Assembly (NCBI GenBank): GCA_035652815.1
Contig: DASRDB010000003.1
Coordinates: 868,001-932,000 of the forward strand
DNA from: DASRDB01 sp035652815
GTDB taxonomy: Bacteria; Chloroflexota; Ktedonobacteria; Ktedonobacterales; Ktedonobacteraceae
Length of the DNA: 64,000 bases
Direction of reading: 5' to 3'
Translations under genes and position numbers: made by a program
The notes under the pieces: generated by a model
Database searches by the model: none
Seen by the model: only the letters and a program-made list of their open reading frames with translations
What the model was told of the DNA's origin: nothing
Shown: piece by piece, positions 7,471 through 16,714 of the stretch
Layout: each line of letters starts with the position of its first letter
How positions within the stretch are numbered: the stretch's first letter is position 1

Positions 7471-8433
7471 TTATACTCCCAATTCGGCTAAATCATCTAT
7501 GCGGTGTTCCCACACCCAATCTATTCCTTCGGCTGCCTCATATCCTAAGTATCCACTATCAAAATAACCACACAGAAATAAGACAAACCGAATAGTATAA
7601 CCATAGGTAGCTCTCAACTGAGCAACCTTTATTGCCTCCTCTTTTCGCCGCTTGTTCGTGTTAGTAAAGTCTCCTGCCGATTTCGCTTCTACTAACAAAG
7701 GAAACTCCCTATCCTTTGCTTCCAGGGGCATAATAACTGCATCAACAGGAATCTTTACCTTTCTTGCTCCGCCTTCCTGCACTACCTGCACATTCAATCG
7801 AAATGAAAAGGTACCCGGTTTCATTTTATCAAATTGTACACGCTCATTAGATGTGACCTGAATATATCCTCGTCGCTCAAGCCATAGTTTGATCACTTCT
7901 AATTGCCTTTGTTCCTGAGCATTACGAATGATAGGATCAGCTGCAACCCCACACAAGCGGTCAGCAACAATCGTTGCAGCCCGATAGATTTCCGTCTCCG
8001 TTGGAATTTTGCCAGCTTGTAGCCAGGGAAAAATATCAGCATCCACCAGCCGCATAATTGTGTTTCCAATTTTCTGAAGCTCTTCATCCAGTAACCGCTT
8101 ATCCATGTGTACCGGCAACTGATGTTGAAGTTCCATACTTCTTATGACATGAGGCAGTACACCCGACAGCCCAATCAAGCGATCACGTGCCAGAGGAGGT
8201 GCCGTCGTCATGCGAAGCATAGCCAATATCGAGGGATATTGTCTTAAAACATCTGGTGCTATACTGCGTAAATTATCTGTCCACGCAAGTGCATTTTGTA
8301 CTTGCTTCGTTGTTTCCACGCGCACATGCTGGTAAACTTGAGGCGCAAACTGCATAAACCAATGATTATATAAATCTACCGACTGTGCTATATCCTCTTT
8401 CCAGCGTTCCGGCCTATTTGCATTTACAGGCAT
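7471..8433 (-). CDS. XamI-family restriction endonuclease
   Basis: 320 aa. The N-terminal segment RPERWKEDIAQSVDLYNHWF and the LRMTTAPPLARDRLIGL region are typical of the XamI family, whose founding enzyme cuts GTCGAC. A PD-(D/E)xK-like site is visible as D231 and E249-A-K251 (PLLVEAKSAGD). Its cognate methylase is immediately downstream. No clear ribosome binding site precedes ATG 8433, which may keep the nuclease level low. Specificity is inferred from the family, not proven. Confidence 0.8.
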   Translation of the reverse strand: MPVNANRPERWKEDIAQSVDLYNHWFMQFAPQVYQHVRVETTKQVQNALAWTDNLRSIAPDVLRQYPSILAMLRMTTAPPLARDRLIGLSGVLPHVIRSMELQHQLPVHMDKRLLDEELQKIGNTIMRLVDADIFPWLQAGKIPTETEIYRAATIVADRLCGVAADPIIRNAQEQRQLEVIKLWLERRGYIQVTSNERVQFDKMKPGTFSFRLNVQVVQEGGARKVKIPVDAVIMPLEAKDREFPLLVEAKSAGDFTNTNKRRKEEAIKVAQLRATYGYTIRFVLFLCGYFDSGYLGYEAAEGIDWVWEHRIDDLAELGV

Positions 8434-8647
8434 AGTTTTGTGAGTCAGTCCTTTATATTCACTGAAAGGTTTATCCCATCAGCTAAGGCCATTGTAGAGT
8501 ACAAAGGAAACAACCGTCAAGCAAAAATTGCCTTCCCACATCGTCTCCCATTACAGAACTCGACCACTTTCCCACAAAAAATAACCAGAAGCAATGCTTC
8601 AACGTACATACATATAGATAAGAAAACACATTGCAGGAAAGGCACTT

Positions 8648-9829
8648 ATGCGTTTCATACTCTATCTCGGCAAAGGCGGCGTCGGTAAGACGACTATCTC
8701 GGCTGCGACTGCTGCTCGTTCTGCATCACTCGGCAAACGCACCTTAGTCGTCAGCACCGACCTCGCGCACAGCCTGGCCGATTGTCTTAATAAATCGCTT
8801 ACCTCGGAACCTCAGCAGATTACAACAAACCTGTGGGCACAGGAAGTCAACGTGCTGGACGAAATGCGCCAGGGTTGGGGAAAATTGCAGCAGAAAATGA
8901 GCGAGTTACTGCGCAAGCGTGGCCTCGACTCTGTCATGGCGGAAGAACTGGCCCTCATTCCAGGCATGGATGAAATCGTCAGCCTGCTCAACATTTATCG
9001 CAACGCCCGCGACGGCAATTTCGAGGTCGTCATCATTGATGCCGCCCCAACAGGCGAAACTGTGCGCCTGCTCAGCATGCCCGATACATTTCAGTGGTAC
9101 GCCGCTCGCATCTCAGGTATCAACTTCAAAAGCACCACGCTCAATATTGCGCGCCCGTTCCTCAAAGCTTTCATTCCTTCTGGAGAACTACTGGACGCTG
9201 TAAACCAGCTCAGCGAGCGAGTAAAAGCCTTGCGCGAAGTACTGTCCAATCCAGATATCAGCTCGTATCGACCGGTCGTTAACCCTGAGCGTATGGTCAT
9301 TAAAGAGGCTTTGCGCGCCGAAACCTACCTGGCGCTCTTCGGCTACCCCATTGATGGTGTGGTCTGCAACCGTGTGCTTCAGCCCGGCAACTACCAGGAT
9401 GCCTTCATGCAGGAGATGTACCACAATCAGGAAAAGCTGCGCCAGCAGATATATAACACCTTTGCTCCGCTGCCCATCTGGGAAGCGCCCTACCTCTCAC
9501 GCGAGATTATCGGCGTCAAAGCGCTGGGCGAACTGGCACTGCAGGTCTTTGGCGAGCAGGACCCAACGCAGGTCTTCCATCGCGGCCCCATCCAGGAAGT
9601 GATTCGGCAAGGAGACACATATATCCTGCGCCTTCCCCTGCCACATGTCGAAATGGACAAAGTGCAGATGACCAAAAAAGGCGATGAAATGATCATAGAA
9701 ATTGGCAATTTCAAGCGCGACATCACCCTGCCAGCCGTCCTTGCCAACCAGGAAGCCAGGCTTGCTCGCTTCGTCAACAAGGCGCTGGAGATTCATTTCA
9801 CCGCCCCGCCAGAGGAAAAATCCGCATAA
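8648..9829 (+). CDS. ArsA/Get3-family ATPase with C-terminal HSP20-like domain
   Basis: A soluble P-loop ATPase of 393 aa: deviant Walker A GKGGVGKT at 8-15 and a switch segment IIDAAPTGETVRLL. The last 80 residues (LPLPHVEMDKVQMTKKGDEM onward) form the ArsA_HSP20 domain found in ArsA-like proteins of Chloroflexota and Cyanobacteria. No arsenic genes are nearby, so a chaperone or protein-targeting role is as likely as arsenite export. AGGAAAGG supports the ATG at 8648. The 214-base gap upstream (8434-8647) must hold divergent promoters for this gene and the restriction operon; I see no strong consensus there. Confidence 0.88.
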   Translation: MRFILYLGKGGVGKTTISAATAARSASLGKRTLVVSTDLAHSLADCLNKSLTSEPQQITTNLWAQEVNVLDEMRQGWGKLQQKMSELLRKRGLDSVMAEELALIPGMDEIVSLLNIYRNARDGNFEVVIIDAAPTGETVRLLSMPDTFQWYAARISGINFKSTTLNIARPFLKAFIPSGELLDAVNQLSERVKALREVLSNPDISSYRPVVNPERMVIKEALRAETYLALFGYPIDGVVCNRVLQPGNYQDAFMQEMYHNQEKLRQQIYNTFAPLPIWEAPYLSREIIGVKALGELALQVFGEQDPTQVFHRGPIQEVIRQGDTYILRLPLPHVEMDKVQMTKKGDEMIIEIGNFKRDITLPAVLANQEARLARFVNKALEIHFTAPPEEKSA

Positions 9830-9832
9830 TTT

Positions 9833-9909
9833 GCCTGTCATGCTGAGCGCAGCCGAAGCATCCGTAGCCGACCATACGCAGATGCTTTGCTGCGCTCAGT
9901 ATGACAGGC
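9833..9909. repeat. Dispersed palindromic repeat, copy 1
   Basis: Imperfect inverted repeat with arms 9833-9862 and 9881-9909 (GCCTGTCATGCTGAGCGCAG with its complement). It is the most diverged copy of the TGTCATCCTGAGC family and lies between two convergent genes, where it may terminate both. Confidence 0.85.
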
Positions 9910-9930
9910 GGGAACAGACTGGTAAAGGCG

Positions 9931-10611
9931 CTATGCTCGCGGCATACGCATACGCGGATCATCCCACGTATCGACCCCGGATGGCTGTGTAAAGAAGCTG
10001 TCATCCTTCGAGGGATCGGCTACCGGCTCTTTGGGGCTGGTATCGATATCGGTCGCTCGCGAACTGGCAAGAAAATCTGGGTCTACGTTCTGCCCAAAGC
10101 GATCATTGGCCTCGATAGCCCCATTCCTGCGCAGAATATCAAGCGCCTCTTTGGTCCGGCCATCCGCCGCGATGGTGACGATCACGCGGCCAACTTCCAC
10201 GTGCTTAGAATAACGCTGCGCCTCGTCCTCTGGAATGCCCATGCTCATCAGCGCGCCAATCAAGCCGCCAGCTGCGCCGCCAACCGCCGCTCCACTGAGA
10301 ATCCCCAGCAGAACACCACCGGCCAGTACCGGCCCGATTCCAGGAAGCAAGAGCGCCACCACCGCGCCCAGCACTCCACCGGCCACCCCACCGACAACCA
10401 CACCTTTCGTCGTCTCCTCTTGCGTCTCGCCTTCAACCGTGCCTGACGCCAGATCGCGCTTGGTTCCTTCCAGCGCCTGCTCCTCACGCGCAGCATAGCC
10501 AATCTGCTCGTCCGCGAAGCCTGCTGTGCGCAGTTCATCGATAGCGTGCTGCGCGAAAGCTCGATCCTCAAAAATGCCAACCACCGTTGAACGTCCCTCT
10601 GCTTGCTCCAT
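9931..10611 (-). CDS. General stress protein 17M-like, glycine-zipper membrane protein
   Basis: 226 aa. Residues 8-50 (TVVGIFEDRAFAQHAIDELR) match the YflT/GsiB-like general stress 17M fold. A long Gly/Ala-rich hydrophobic stretch (about 67-118) then forms a glycine zipper, followed by a polar second domain (VEVGRVIVTIAADGRTKEAL, repeating the ferredoxin-like pattern) and a disordered tail. Such proteins accumulate under general stress; the molecular function is unknown. AAGGAG lies nine bases before ATG 10611. Confidence 0.75.
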   Translation of the reverse strand: MEQAEGRSTVVGIFEDRAFAQHAIDELRTAGFADEQIGYAAREEQALEGTKRDLASGTVEGETQEETTKGVVVGGVAGGVLGAVVALLLPGIGPVLAGGVLLGILSGAAVGGAAGGLIGALMSMGIPEDEAQRYSKHVEVGRVIVTIAADGRTKEALDILRRNGAIEANDRFGQNVDPDFLASSRATDIDTSPKEPVADPSKDDSFFTQPSGVDTWDDPRMRMPRA

Positions 10612-10777
10612 CTCTATATACTCCTTTCGACTGCCATAATTGTTAGCTCTTTCTTAACACGCCGCCCATTCGAGCAAAGTTGCACCTTATATCCAAAAGC
10701 GAGATAAATACCGACCTTCAAACGTATAATAATGGGGAGAAGACCTGCAAGCAACCAGAAAGAGAGCGCAAGCGAAA

Positions 10778-12085
10778 ATGATTTCCCTGTTCTTCTGCGA
10801 CGAATGCGGCGCGGCCAATCAGAGCGATGCTACCCATTGCTTTGCCTGTCAGCATCCTCTCGCGCTCTCTTCCGACCCATTCATCACGCCAGTAGTAATA
10901 CAGCAGCCACAACCAGTACACACTCCACCAACGCCTATCAATGCACCCTCCATAGGCACACTTCTGAATGGGCGCTATCATTTGTTGAGCGAGATCGGCC
11001 AGGGCGGCTACGGCCTCGTCTACAAAGCGCGGGACACGCAAAAACGCAATCGGCTGGTTGCTATCAAACAAATCAATCTCAGCACCCTTTCACCCCGGCA
11101 GGCCATAGAGGCGACCGATACCTATAACCGTGAGATCAACATTCTCTCGCGCCTGCAACACGAGAACCTGCCGCGTATCTACGATTCTTTCACCGACCCG
11201 GCGCACTGGTACGTGGTTATGGAGTACATCGAGGGAGAAACGCTCGAAGACTATTTGAACAAACAGCCCGGCGGTCATCTTCCCCGAAAGGAAGCCCTTA
11301 AAATTGCTATTCAACTCACAAAGGTGCTGGAATTCTTGCATAAGCAGGACCCACCCATCGTCTTTCGCGACGTGAAGCCAGGCAACATCATGCGCACGCC
11401 AAAGGGACGTCTCTACCTGATCGACTTCGGCATTGCTCGTCTTTACGACCCAAACAAAACACGCGATATCGGCCCGCTCGGTTCTCCAGGCTATGCCGCG
11501 CCCGAACAATACGGCAAGGCTCAATCCACCACGCAAACCGATATCTATGGCCTGGGCGCGACCTTACAAACGCTCTTACTTGGAGATGATACCGATGCCT
11601 CTCCAACCCTTACGCTTCCACCACGCCTACAATGCTTACTGAGTGATATGCTCGAACCAGATATCTCCAAACGTCCCAAAAACATGCGTATTGTGCGTGA
11701 CCGGTTAGAGCGTATCAAAAGAGGTCTCGCTGGAACAGTCTTTCAGTTTCTGAGGGTAGCCTTCTGGGGCTTAGTCATTGGTTCCTTACCCTATAGCCTG
11801 CTTCCCATTGGCTTCCTTGCTATGGCCATACCTGTCGTGAATGTTCTTATCGCCGTTCCCTTATCCCTATTGCTCTTCTTTCTGCTCGCGCTCTGGCCTC
11901 TCTACCTCTTCGGGCAGGCGGTGCTTGGCTTCGTCCTGCTGCTATCGAAACGCAGGTGGCCGATAGGAGTTGGCATTCTTGTCATGATGTTCTTTATTCT
12001 CGTCGCGCAACTCCTGGGATGGATTCACTGGCCCCAGAGTTTCTTGCAGCAAATATTTCCACCCTTGCACTTTCGTTTTACGTAA
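10778..12085 (+). CDS. Ser/Thr protein kinase with N-terminal zinc ribbon and C-terminal membrane segments
   Basis: 435 aa. A zinc ribbon (C7, C10, C21, C24) is followed by a Hanks-type kinase domain: glycine loop GQGGYGLV (74-81), catalytic Lys97, RD at 197-198 and DFG at 216-218. The usual HRD His is Phe (VFRDVKPGN), a substitution that need not abolish activity. About four hydrophobic helices end the protein (from about residue 325), so the kinase is membrane-attached. TATAAT at 10725-10730 is a plausible -10. The next gene starts 7 bases downstream. Confidence 0.92.
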   Translation: MISLFFCDECGAANQSDATHCFACQHPLALSSDPFITPVVIQQPQPVHTPPTPINAPSIGTLLNGRYHLLSEIGQGGYGLVYKARDTQKRNRLVAIKQINLSTLSPRQAIEATDTYNREINILSRLQHENLPRIYDSFTDPAHWYVVMEYIEGETLEDYLNKQPGGHLPRKEALKIAIQLTKVLEFLHKQDPPIVFRDVKPGNIMRTPKGRLYLIDFGIARLYDPNKTRDIGPLGSPGYAAPEQYGKAQSTTQTDIYGLGATLQTLLLGDDTDASPTLTLPPRLQCLLSDMLEPDISKRPKNMRIVRDRLERIKRGLAGTVFQFLRVAFWGLVIGSLPYSLLPIGFLAMAIPVVNVLIAVPLSLLLFFLLALWPLYLFGQAVLGFVLLLSKRRWPIGVGILVMMFFILVAQLLGWIHWPQSFLQQIFPPLHFRFT

Positions 12086-12092
12086 CACAACT

Positions 12093-12461
12093 ATGAACAA
12101 TGTGTTTCTCTTCTTCGCCTGTATCGTTCTCGTTCTCCTGGTGCTGCTGCTCTATGTGCGCATTCATCAGGGAGATCAGCGCACCATCTCAGTGACAAAT
12201 CAGATGTTCCTGCCCCTGCTCAGCGCGCTCGTCATTACGCTTGGCGCGCTGTACAATCAAGGAGACAAATGCGCGCAAGGTCCCCCTGGCGATTTGCGCT
12301 ACCTCGCCCTCACGGGAGTGTTACTCATCATGTTTGCTGGTGTACTCCTTTATGCGCTCAACTATCATCACGACCGCCGCATTCTCACTGACGCCACGCT
12401 CTTCTCTGTCATTCTGGTACTGCTCATCTTTGCCATCACGCAGGTAGTTCCATGCGGCTAA
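12093..12461 (+). CDS. Small integral membrane protein of unknown function
   Basis: 122 aa with four predicted membrane helices (about 4-22, 38-55, 70-90, 99-117) and a short loop carrying DKCAQGPPGDLR. I do not recognise a family. It follows the zinc-ribbon kinase by 7 bases and is probably co-transcribed, so it may be a partner or substrate of that kinase. This is inference from position only. Confidence 0.7.
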   Translation: MNNVFLFFACIVLVLLVLLLYVRIHQGDQRTISVTNQMFLPLLSALVITLGALYNQGDKCAQGPPGDLRYLALTGVLLIMFAGVLLYALNYHHDRRILTDATLFSVILVLLIFAITQVVPCG

Positions 12462-12500
12462 ACTGCCTTCATCTGGCATGCCAATATAGAAAATTTGCTC

Positions 12501-12530
12501 TTGACACCCCGCCAAAGCACCAACTATAGT
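12501..12530 (+). promoter_or_regulatory. Promoter of recG
   Basis: TTGACA at 12501-12506 and TATAGT at 12525-12530 with an 18-base spacer, 45 bases before the recG start. Confidence 0.65.
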
Positions 12531-12575
12531 ATGAAAACTGAAAAAAACCAGGCATTGAAAGTTTTATAAAATGTT

Positions 12576-15329
12576 ATGTCAAATACTATGCAAACACCGC
12601 TCATCCCTTTGATCGAACGCGCGCGTAAAGTGCTGCAATACGAACAACGTGGCAATCACCAGGATAAAATTGTCCAGGGTGGCCTGGAACTGTTTGCCGT
12701 TCATTGGGCCGAGGAAGCCAGCAACGTCTGCAAAAAAGCCGGACTCGACCCGCGCCCCATTCATACTTTTACCGAACATCTCGAAGGCTATCGCAAGCAG
12801 GACCCGATTCAGCGCGCCGCCAGCCTGCGCGCCGCCCTCGCCATTCTCAACGAACTGGCTGATAACGGCGCACCTCAAAGACCCGGCACACCCATTCTAT
12901 CCAACCCTACCCAGAAGAAACCCATTGCGCCTATCAGCCAACCTGACCCTGCTCAGAAAAAGCCTGTTACACCTATCAACCAACCTGAACATACGCAGAC
13001 TGCCGCAAATACGGCAAGTCTTTCTAAAACAACAGGCCAACCAGCCAGCACACCTGCTGTAATCAATGGCGAAACAAAACCTGCGTCAAAGCCAACCCCG
13101 CAAAAGAAGCCAGATAATCCCATCGGGCTTGAAGCCGATATGTCCGCCAGCCATGCCTCGCTGACCCTTTTAAGCGCCGATGTTACCGCCGTTCCCGGTG
13201 TTGGCACCACCAGTGCGGCAAAGTTGCGCAGCCTGGGCATTCGCACCATTCGCGACCTGCTTTTCTATTTCCCGCGCCAGCACCGCGACTACAGCAAGCT
13301 CGAAAAAATCGCCAATCTTCCCTTCAATGAAGTCACCACCACCATTGGCCTGCTGTGGGAAGTTGAGACGGTGCGCGGCGGCAGCGGTCGCTCTCGCACC
13401 ATCGCCACCATCTCCGATGACACCGGCAAGATGCGCGTCACCTGGTTCAACCAGTCCTATTTACAAAAACAACTGGAAAAGGCCAAAGGCGAATACATCG
13501 TCGTGACAGGCACAAAGCAGCGTTTTGGCAACAAGGTCGAATTTACTGTGCGCAGCCACGAACTTCCCGAGCGCGGCGAACCACTTAATACCGGTCGCTT
13601 AGTCCCCATCTACCCGCTTACTGAGGGGCTGAGCGCCAAAGCCCTGCGCAAATACACCAAATATGTCGTTGATCGCTACGCGGGCGTCATTCCCGAACAC
13701 CTGCCCGCCTCGATTCGCCGCGAGGGCAAGCTGCTTCCCCTACCAGAGGCTGTGTCCCAGATTCACTATCCCGAAAACGAAGAGATGCTGCTCGCCAGCC
13801 GCCGCCGCCTGGGTTTCGACGAATTCTTCATGATTCACCTGGGCATGCAGGAACGCCGCACACGCTGGCAGCGCGAAACTCCACAGGGCAACGCCTTTTT
13901 CATAGACTATAAGAAAATCTTTGTAGATACGGTAGATATTGACGAGACAGCAGCAGATACAAACAACGAGCAAACGCTAGACCTGCCATCTACGGGCGCG
14001 ACTCTCTGGTCAGAACTCGCGCTCGATCAGCCCTTTGAAGCCACACTGCCTTTTCGCTTCACGAATGCGCAGCGCCGCGTCATCATCGAAATCTTCCGCG
14101 ACCTTGCACGTTCGCAGCCCATGTGCCGCTTGTTGCAAGGTGATGTCGGCGCGGGTAAAACCGCCGTTGCCGCTGTCGCGCTCCTCATGGCCGCGCTCAA
14201 CGGCTACCAGGGTGCGATTATGGCCCCCACCGAACTGCTCGCCGAGCAGCACGCTAGAAGTATCAGCGCCATGCTCGAACCGTTCGGCATCCGTACCGTG
14301 TTGCTGACAGGCAGCCTGCGCCAGCGCGAGCGCAATATGGGCCGCTCCGCCATCGAATCCGGTCAGGCAATGGTGGCAATTGGCACGCACGCCCTGATTC
14401 AGGAAGATGTCACCTTTCAAAAGCTTGGCCTGGTCATCGTGGACGAGCAGCATCGCTTCGGCGTCGAGCAGCGCGATCTGTTGCGCCAGAAAGGCTATCA
14501 CCCCCACATGCTGGTGATGACTGCCACACCCATTCCGCGCACACTCGCCCTGACGCTCTACGGCGACCTGGATGTCTCCGTCATTGACCAGTTGCCCCCT
14601 GGTCGCCAGAAGATCATTACGCGCTGGCGTAGTGGCGCGCGCCGCGACGAGGCCTACAAACTTATCGCCCAGCAGGTTGCCGAGGGCAGGCAGGCTTTCA
14701 TTATCTGTCCTCTGATCGAAGAATCCGAATCGCTGGCCGTCAAAGCCGCGACCGTCGAATACGAACGTCTGAGCCGCGATGTCTTTCCAAACCTGCGCCT
14801 CGGCCTGCTGCATGGCGGCATGAAAGCAGCCGACAAAGACGCCATTATGCGCGAATTTCGCGATGGCAAACTCGATGTCCTGGTAGCCACTTCGGTCATT
14901 GAGGTTGGCATCGACGTTCCCAACGCGACGGTGATGGTTATTGAGGACGCCGACCGCTTTGGTCTCTCGCAGCTTCACCAGTTTCGCGGGCGAGTCGGGC
15001 GCGGCAAGCATCAATCCTACTGCTACGTCCTCAGCGCCGACGCCAGCCTGCAAGCGCAGGAACGCCTGGAAATCTTCCAGAACACCGATGATGGCTTCCG
15101 TCTCGCCGAAGCCGACCTCAAGCTGCGCGGCCCCGGCGATTTCTTCGGTGTGCGCCAGAGCGGCGTTCCCGAATTGCGCATTGCCGACCTGAGCGATACC
15201 CCGCTCATCGAACTCTCGCAAAAGCTCGCCGCTAAACTCTGGGAGAGCGATCCCTACCTGAAAAAGCCAGAACACGCGGCCCTGCGCGAAAAAATGCATC
15301 TCTTCTGGCAGGATATCATGATGCACTGA
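12576..15329 (+). CDS. recG: ATP-dependent DNA helicase RecG
   Basis: Branch-migration helicase that remodels stalled forks and Holliday junctions. Walker A GDVGAGKT is at 522-529 and DEQH begins at 623; TATPIPRTLALTLYGDLD and GRVGRG are further helicase motifs. The wedge/OB part begins near residue 210 (VPGVGTTSAAKLRSLGI). At 917 aa it is about 200 residues longer than the usual RecG. The extra N-terminus has a helical segment (10-95) and a Pro/Gln/Lys-rich linker with repeated QKKP units. The start could also be the ATG five bases upstream, out of frame; 12576 is the first in-frame ATG and has a poor ribosome site. Confidence 0.95.
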   Translation: MSNTMQTPLIPLIERARKVLQYEQRGNHQDKIVQGGLELFAVHWAEEASNVCKKAGLDPRPIHTFTEHLEGYRKQDPIQRAASLRAALAILNELADNGAPQRPGTPILSNPTQKKPIAPISQPDPAQKKPVTPINQPEHTQTAANTASLSKTTGQPASTPAVINGETKPASKPTPQKKPDNPIGLEADMSASHASLTLLSADVTAVPGVGTTSAAKLRSLGIRTIRDLLFYFPRQHRDYSKLEKIANLPFNEVTTTIGLLWEVETVRGGSGRSRTIATISDDTGKMRVTWFNQSYLQKQLEKAKGEYIVVTGTKQRFGNKVEFTVRSHELPERGEPLNTGRLVPIYPLTEGLSAKALRKYTKYVVDRYAGVIPEHLPASIRREGKLLPLPEAVSQIHYPENEEMLLASRRRLGFDEFFMIHLGMQERRTRWQRETPQGNAFFIDYKKIFVDTVDIDETAADTNNEQTLDLPSTGATLWSELALDQPFEATLPFRFTNAQRRVIIEIFRDLARSQPMCRLLQGDVGAGKTAVAAVALLMAALNGYQGAIMAPTELLAEQHARSISAMLEPFGIRTVLLTGSLRQRERNMGRSAIESGQAMVAIGTHALIQEDVTFQKLGLVIVDEQHRFGVEQRDLLRQKGYHPHMLVMTATPIPRTLALTLYGDLDVSVIDQLPPGRQKIITRWRSGARRDEAYKLIAQQVAEGRQAFIICPLIEESESLAVKAATVEYERLSRDVFPNLRLGLLHGGMKAADKDAIMREFRDGKLDVLVATSVIEVGIDVPNATVMVIEDADRFGLSQLHQFRGRVGRGKHQSYCYVLSADASLQAQERLEIFQNTDDGFRLAEADLKLRGPGDFFGVRQSGVPELRIADLSDTPLIELSQKLAAKLWESDPYLKKPEHAALREKMHLFWQDIMMH

Positions 15330-15357
15330 TATGGGGGAATAAACCCTTTTCAAGGTA

Positions 15358-15366
15358 TGTTATAAT
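15358..15366 (+). promoter_or_regulatory. Extended -10 promoter of the RRM gene
   Basis: TGT-TATAAT at 15358-15366 is an extended -10 box. It implies a leader of about 90 bases before ATG 15465. The leader repeats CGTTTCTTC-like segments and may be structured. Confidence 0.5.
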
Positions 15367-15464
15367 GAGCATATGGCATCGAAAGGACATTGGAACGCTT
15401 CTGTGAGAAACGGTTTCTTCGAGCGTCAATGCAAGAACAGATGCCGCCACAGGAGCGTTTCTTC

Positions 15465-15776
15465 ATGAGAATCTATGTAGGGGGTCTTCCCTACCAAACC
15501 ACCGAGCAAGACCTGATTGACCTGTTTGGACAAACCGGAGAGGTCACAGAGGCCACCGTCATTACCGATCGCGACACAGGACGCAGCAAAGGCTTCGGCT
15601 TTGTTGAGATGAGCAACGACGAGGAAGCTCGCACCGCTATCGAACGTCTGAACGGCACCCAGTTGGGCACGCGAACCATCACTGTCAACGAAGCTCGTAA
15701 ACGCGAGGACAATGACAGAGGGTCCTACGGACGGGATCGCCGCCCGTATAACAACAATCGCGGTCGTCGCTACTAA
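15465..15776 (+). CDS. RNA-binding protein with one RRM domain
   Basis: 103 aa. RNP2 (IYVGGL) starts at residue 3 and RNP1 (KGFGFVEM) is near 44. The tail is rich in Arg, Gly, Asn and Tyr (RGSYGRDRRPYNNNRGRRY). This is the layout of bacterial glycine-rich RNA-binding proteins, often cold- or stress-induced RNA chaperones. An upstream in-frame start at 15390 would add residues unlike the family. ATG 15465 with AGGAG at 15451-15455 is the better choice. Confidence 0.92.
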   Translation: MRIYVGGLPYQTTEQDLIDLFGQTGEVTEATVITDRDTGRSKGFGFVEMSNDEEARTAIERLNGTQLGTRTITVNEARKREDNDRGSYGRDRRPYNNNRGRRY

Positions 15777-15814
15777 TTTCCCTGGCACGCTGGCGTAAAA
15801 AACTCTACGCTATT

Positions 15815-15857
15815 TAGCAGGTTAGTCTATTCACTGGCCTGCTATCTCTATTTTTGG
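15815..15857 (+). terminator. Terminator of the RRM gene
   Basis: Stem TAGCAGG/CCTGCTA (15815-15821 with 15838-15844) followed by TCTCTATTTTT. Confidence 0.5.
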
Positions 15858-15960
15858 CACCATTCCAGAAAAGCCACGCTATAGCCAATAAACGTTAAGA
15901 TATATATGAGGCTGTGTTAAAAAGCCGCCTTTTTCACGAATGTTCACAAAATAGGAGCCG

Positions 15961-16047
15961 GGTTTTGTAGGGCCGCGCTTCAGCGCGTCCCCCTGTCCTA
16001 CATCGGCACGAGAAGCTGGACGCGCTGAAGCGCGGCCCTACAAAACC
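15961..16047. repeat. 30-bp perfect palindrome
   Basis: Arms 15961-15990 and 16018-16047 are exact complements around a 27-base loop. The arms contain the shorter palindrome GCGCTTCAGCGC. It is unlike the other two repeat families and occurs once in the window. Its size and perfection suggest a mobile palindromic element rather than a simple terminator. Confidence 0.85.
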
Positions 16048-16107
16048 ATCCCACATTATTGTGTGAGGGTTCATTTACAAAGCAACATCTTTCAGGAGGA
16101 ATACAGA

Positions 16108-16482
16108 TTGGTCATTCGTATTGCAATCATGGTCTTGCGCGTCACAGTCCTGATTAACCTTATTTTGGGTATCCTGTTCTGGACGGGCAACGCGGATAGT
16201 CTTATCATCGTTCACATCATCCTGGGCTTGCTGGCCGTGATCTCCCTCTTTACTATCGGCATTGTCCAGGGAGTGCGCAAGGGTGGCAGTTTCCCGCTCG
16301 CCCTGGCGACTTTTGTCGTTGGCTTCCTGCTCGCCTTCATTGGCCTCTTCCAGACGCGCTGGAATCTCGGCTCCAGCCAGTGGGTCATCCAGGTCATTCA
16401 CCTGCTGCTCGGCCTCGCCGCCATCGGCCTCGGCGAAATGATAGCCGGACGCTATCGCCGCCTGCAGGCAAACGTCGCGTAA
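16108..16482 (+). CDS. Four-helix membrane protein of unknown function
   Basis: 124 aa, nearly all hydrophobic, with four membrane helices (about 5-25, 32-53, 61-80, 92-113). Short charged ends are RLQ and RYRR. The open frame starts at 16063, but AGGAGG at 16094-16099 places the start at the TTG at 16108. No family is recognised with certainty; small proteins of this shape are common in Chloroflexota. A strong terminator follows. Confidence 0.7.
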   Translation: MVIRIAIMVLRVTVLINLILGILFWTGNADSLIIVHIILGLLAVISLFTIGIVQGVRKGGSFPLALATFVVGFLLAFIGLFQTRWNLGSSQWVIQVIHLLLGLAAIGLGEMIAGRYRRLQANVA

Positions 16483-16486
16483 ACAA

Positions 16487-16532
16487 AAAGGGCGCATTCA
16501 TCAACTGCGACGAATGCGCTCTTTTCCTTTTT
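16487..16532 (+). terminator. Terminator of the membrane protein gene
   Basis: A 13-bp stem with one wobble pair (16487-16499 with 16512-16524), then TCCTTTTT. Confidence 0.8.
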
Positions 16533-16714
16533 AGAAACATTACACTTCATAGCTTCCAGAAGTCTCCAACACTACCCTAAGCGGCTTTTCCCCCTCTTTT
16601 TAGCAACACTAATAGCCATCTAGCATCAACCTCGCTTCATATGCGATGATAATATTGGAGTAAACATCCATCCAACCCCGCAATAGAGCCTGCTACAACG
16701 GAAGGAGAAACATC

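Noticed and set aside
9833..9909. Simple terminator of the ArsA-like gene
   Set aside because: The same sequence recurs at five other places, so it is a dispersed repeat first, even if it also terminates transcription.
14010..15353. A 447-codon frame antisense to recG
   Set aside because: Mirror-frame artefact; the plus strand carries all RecG motifs.
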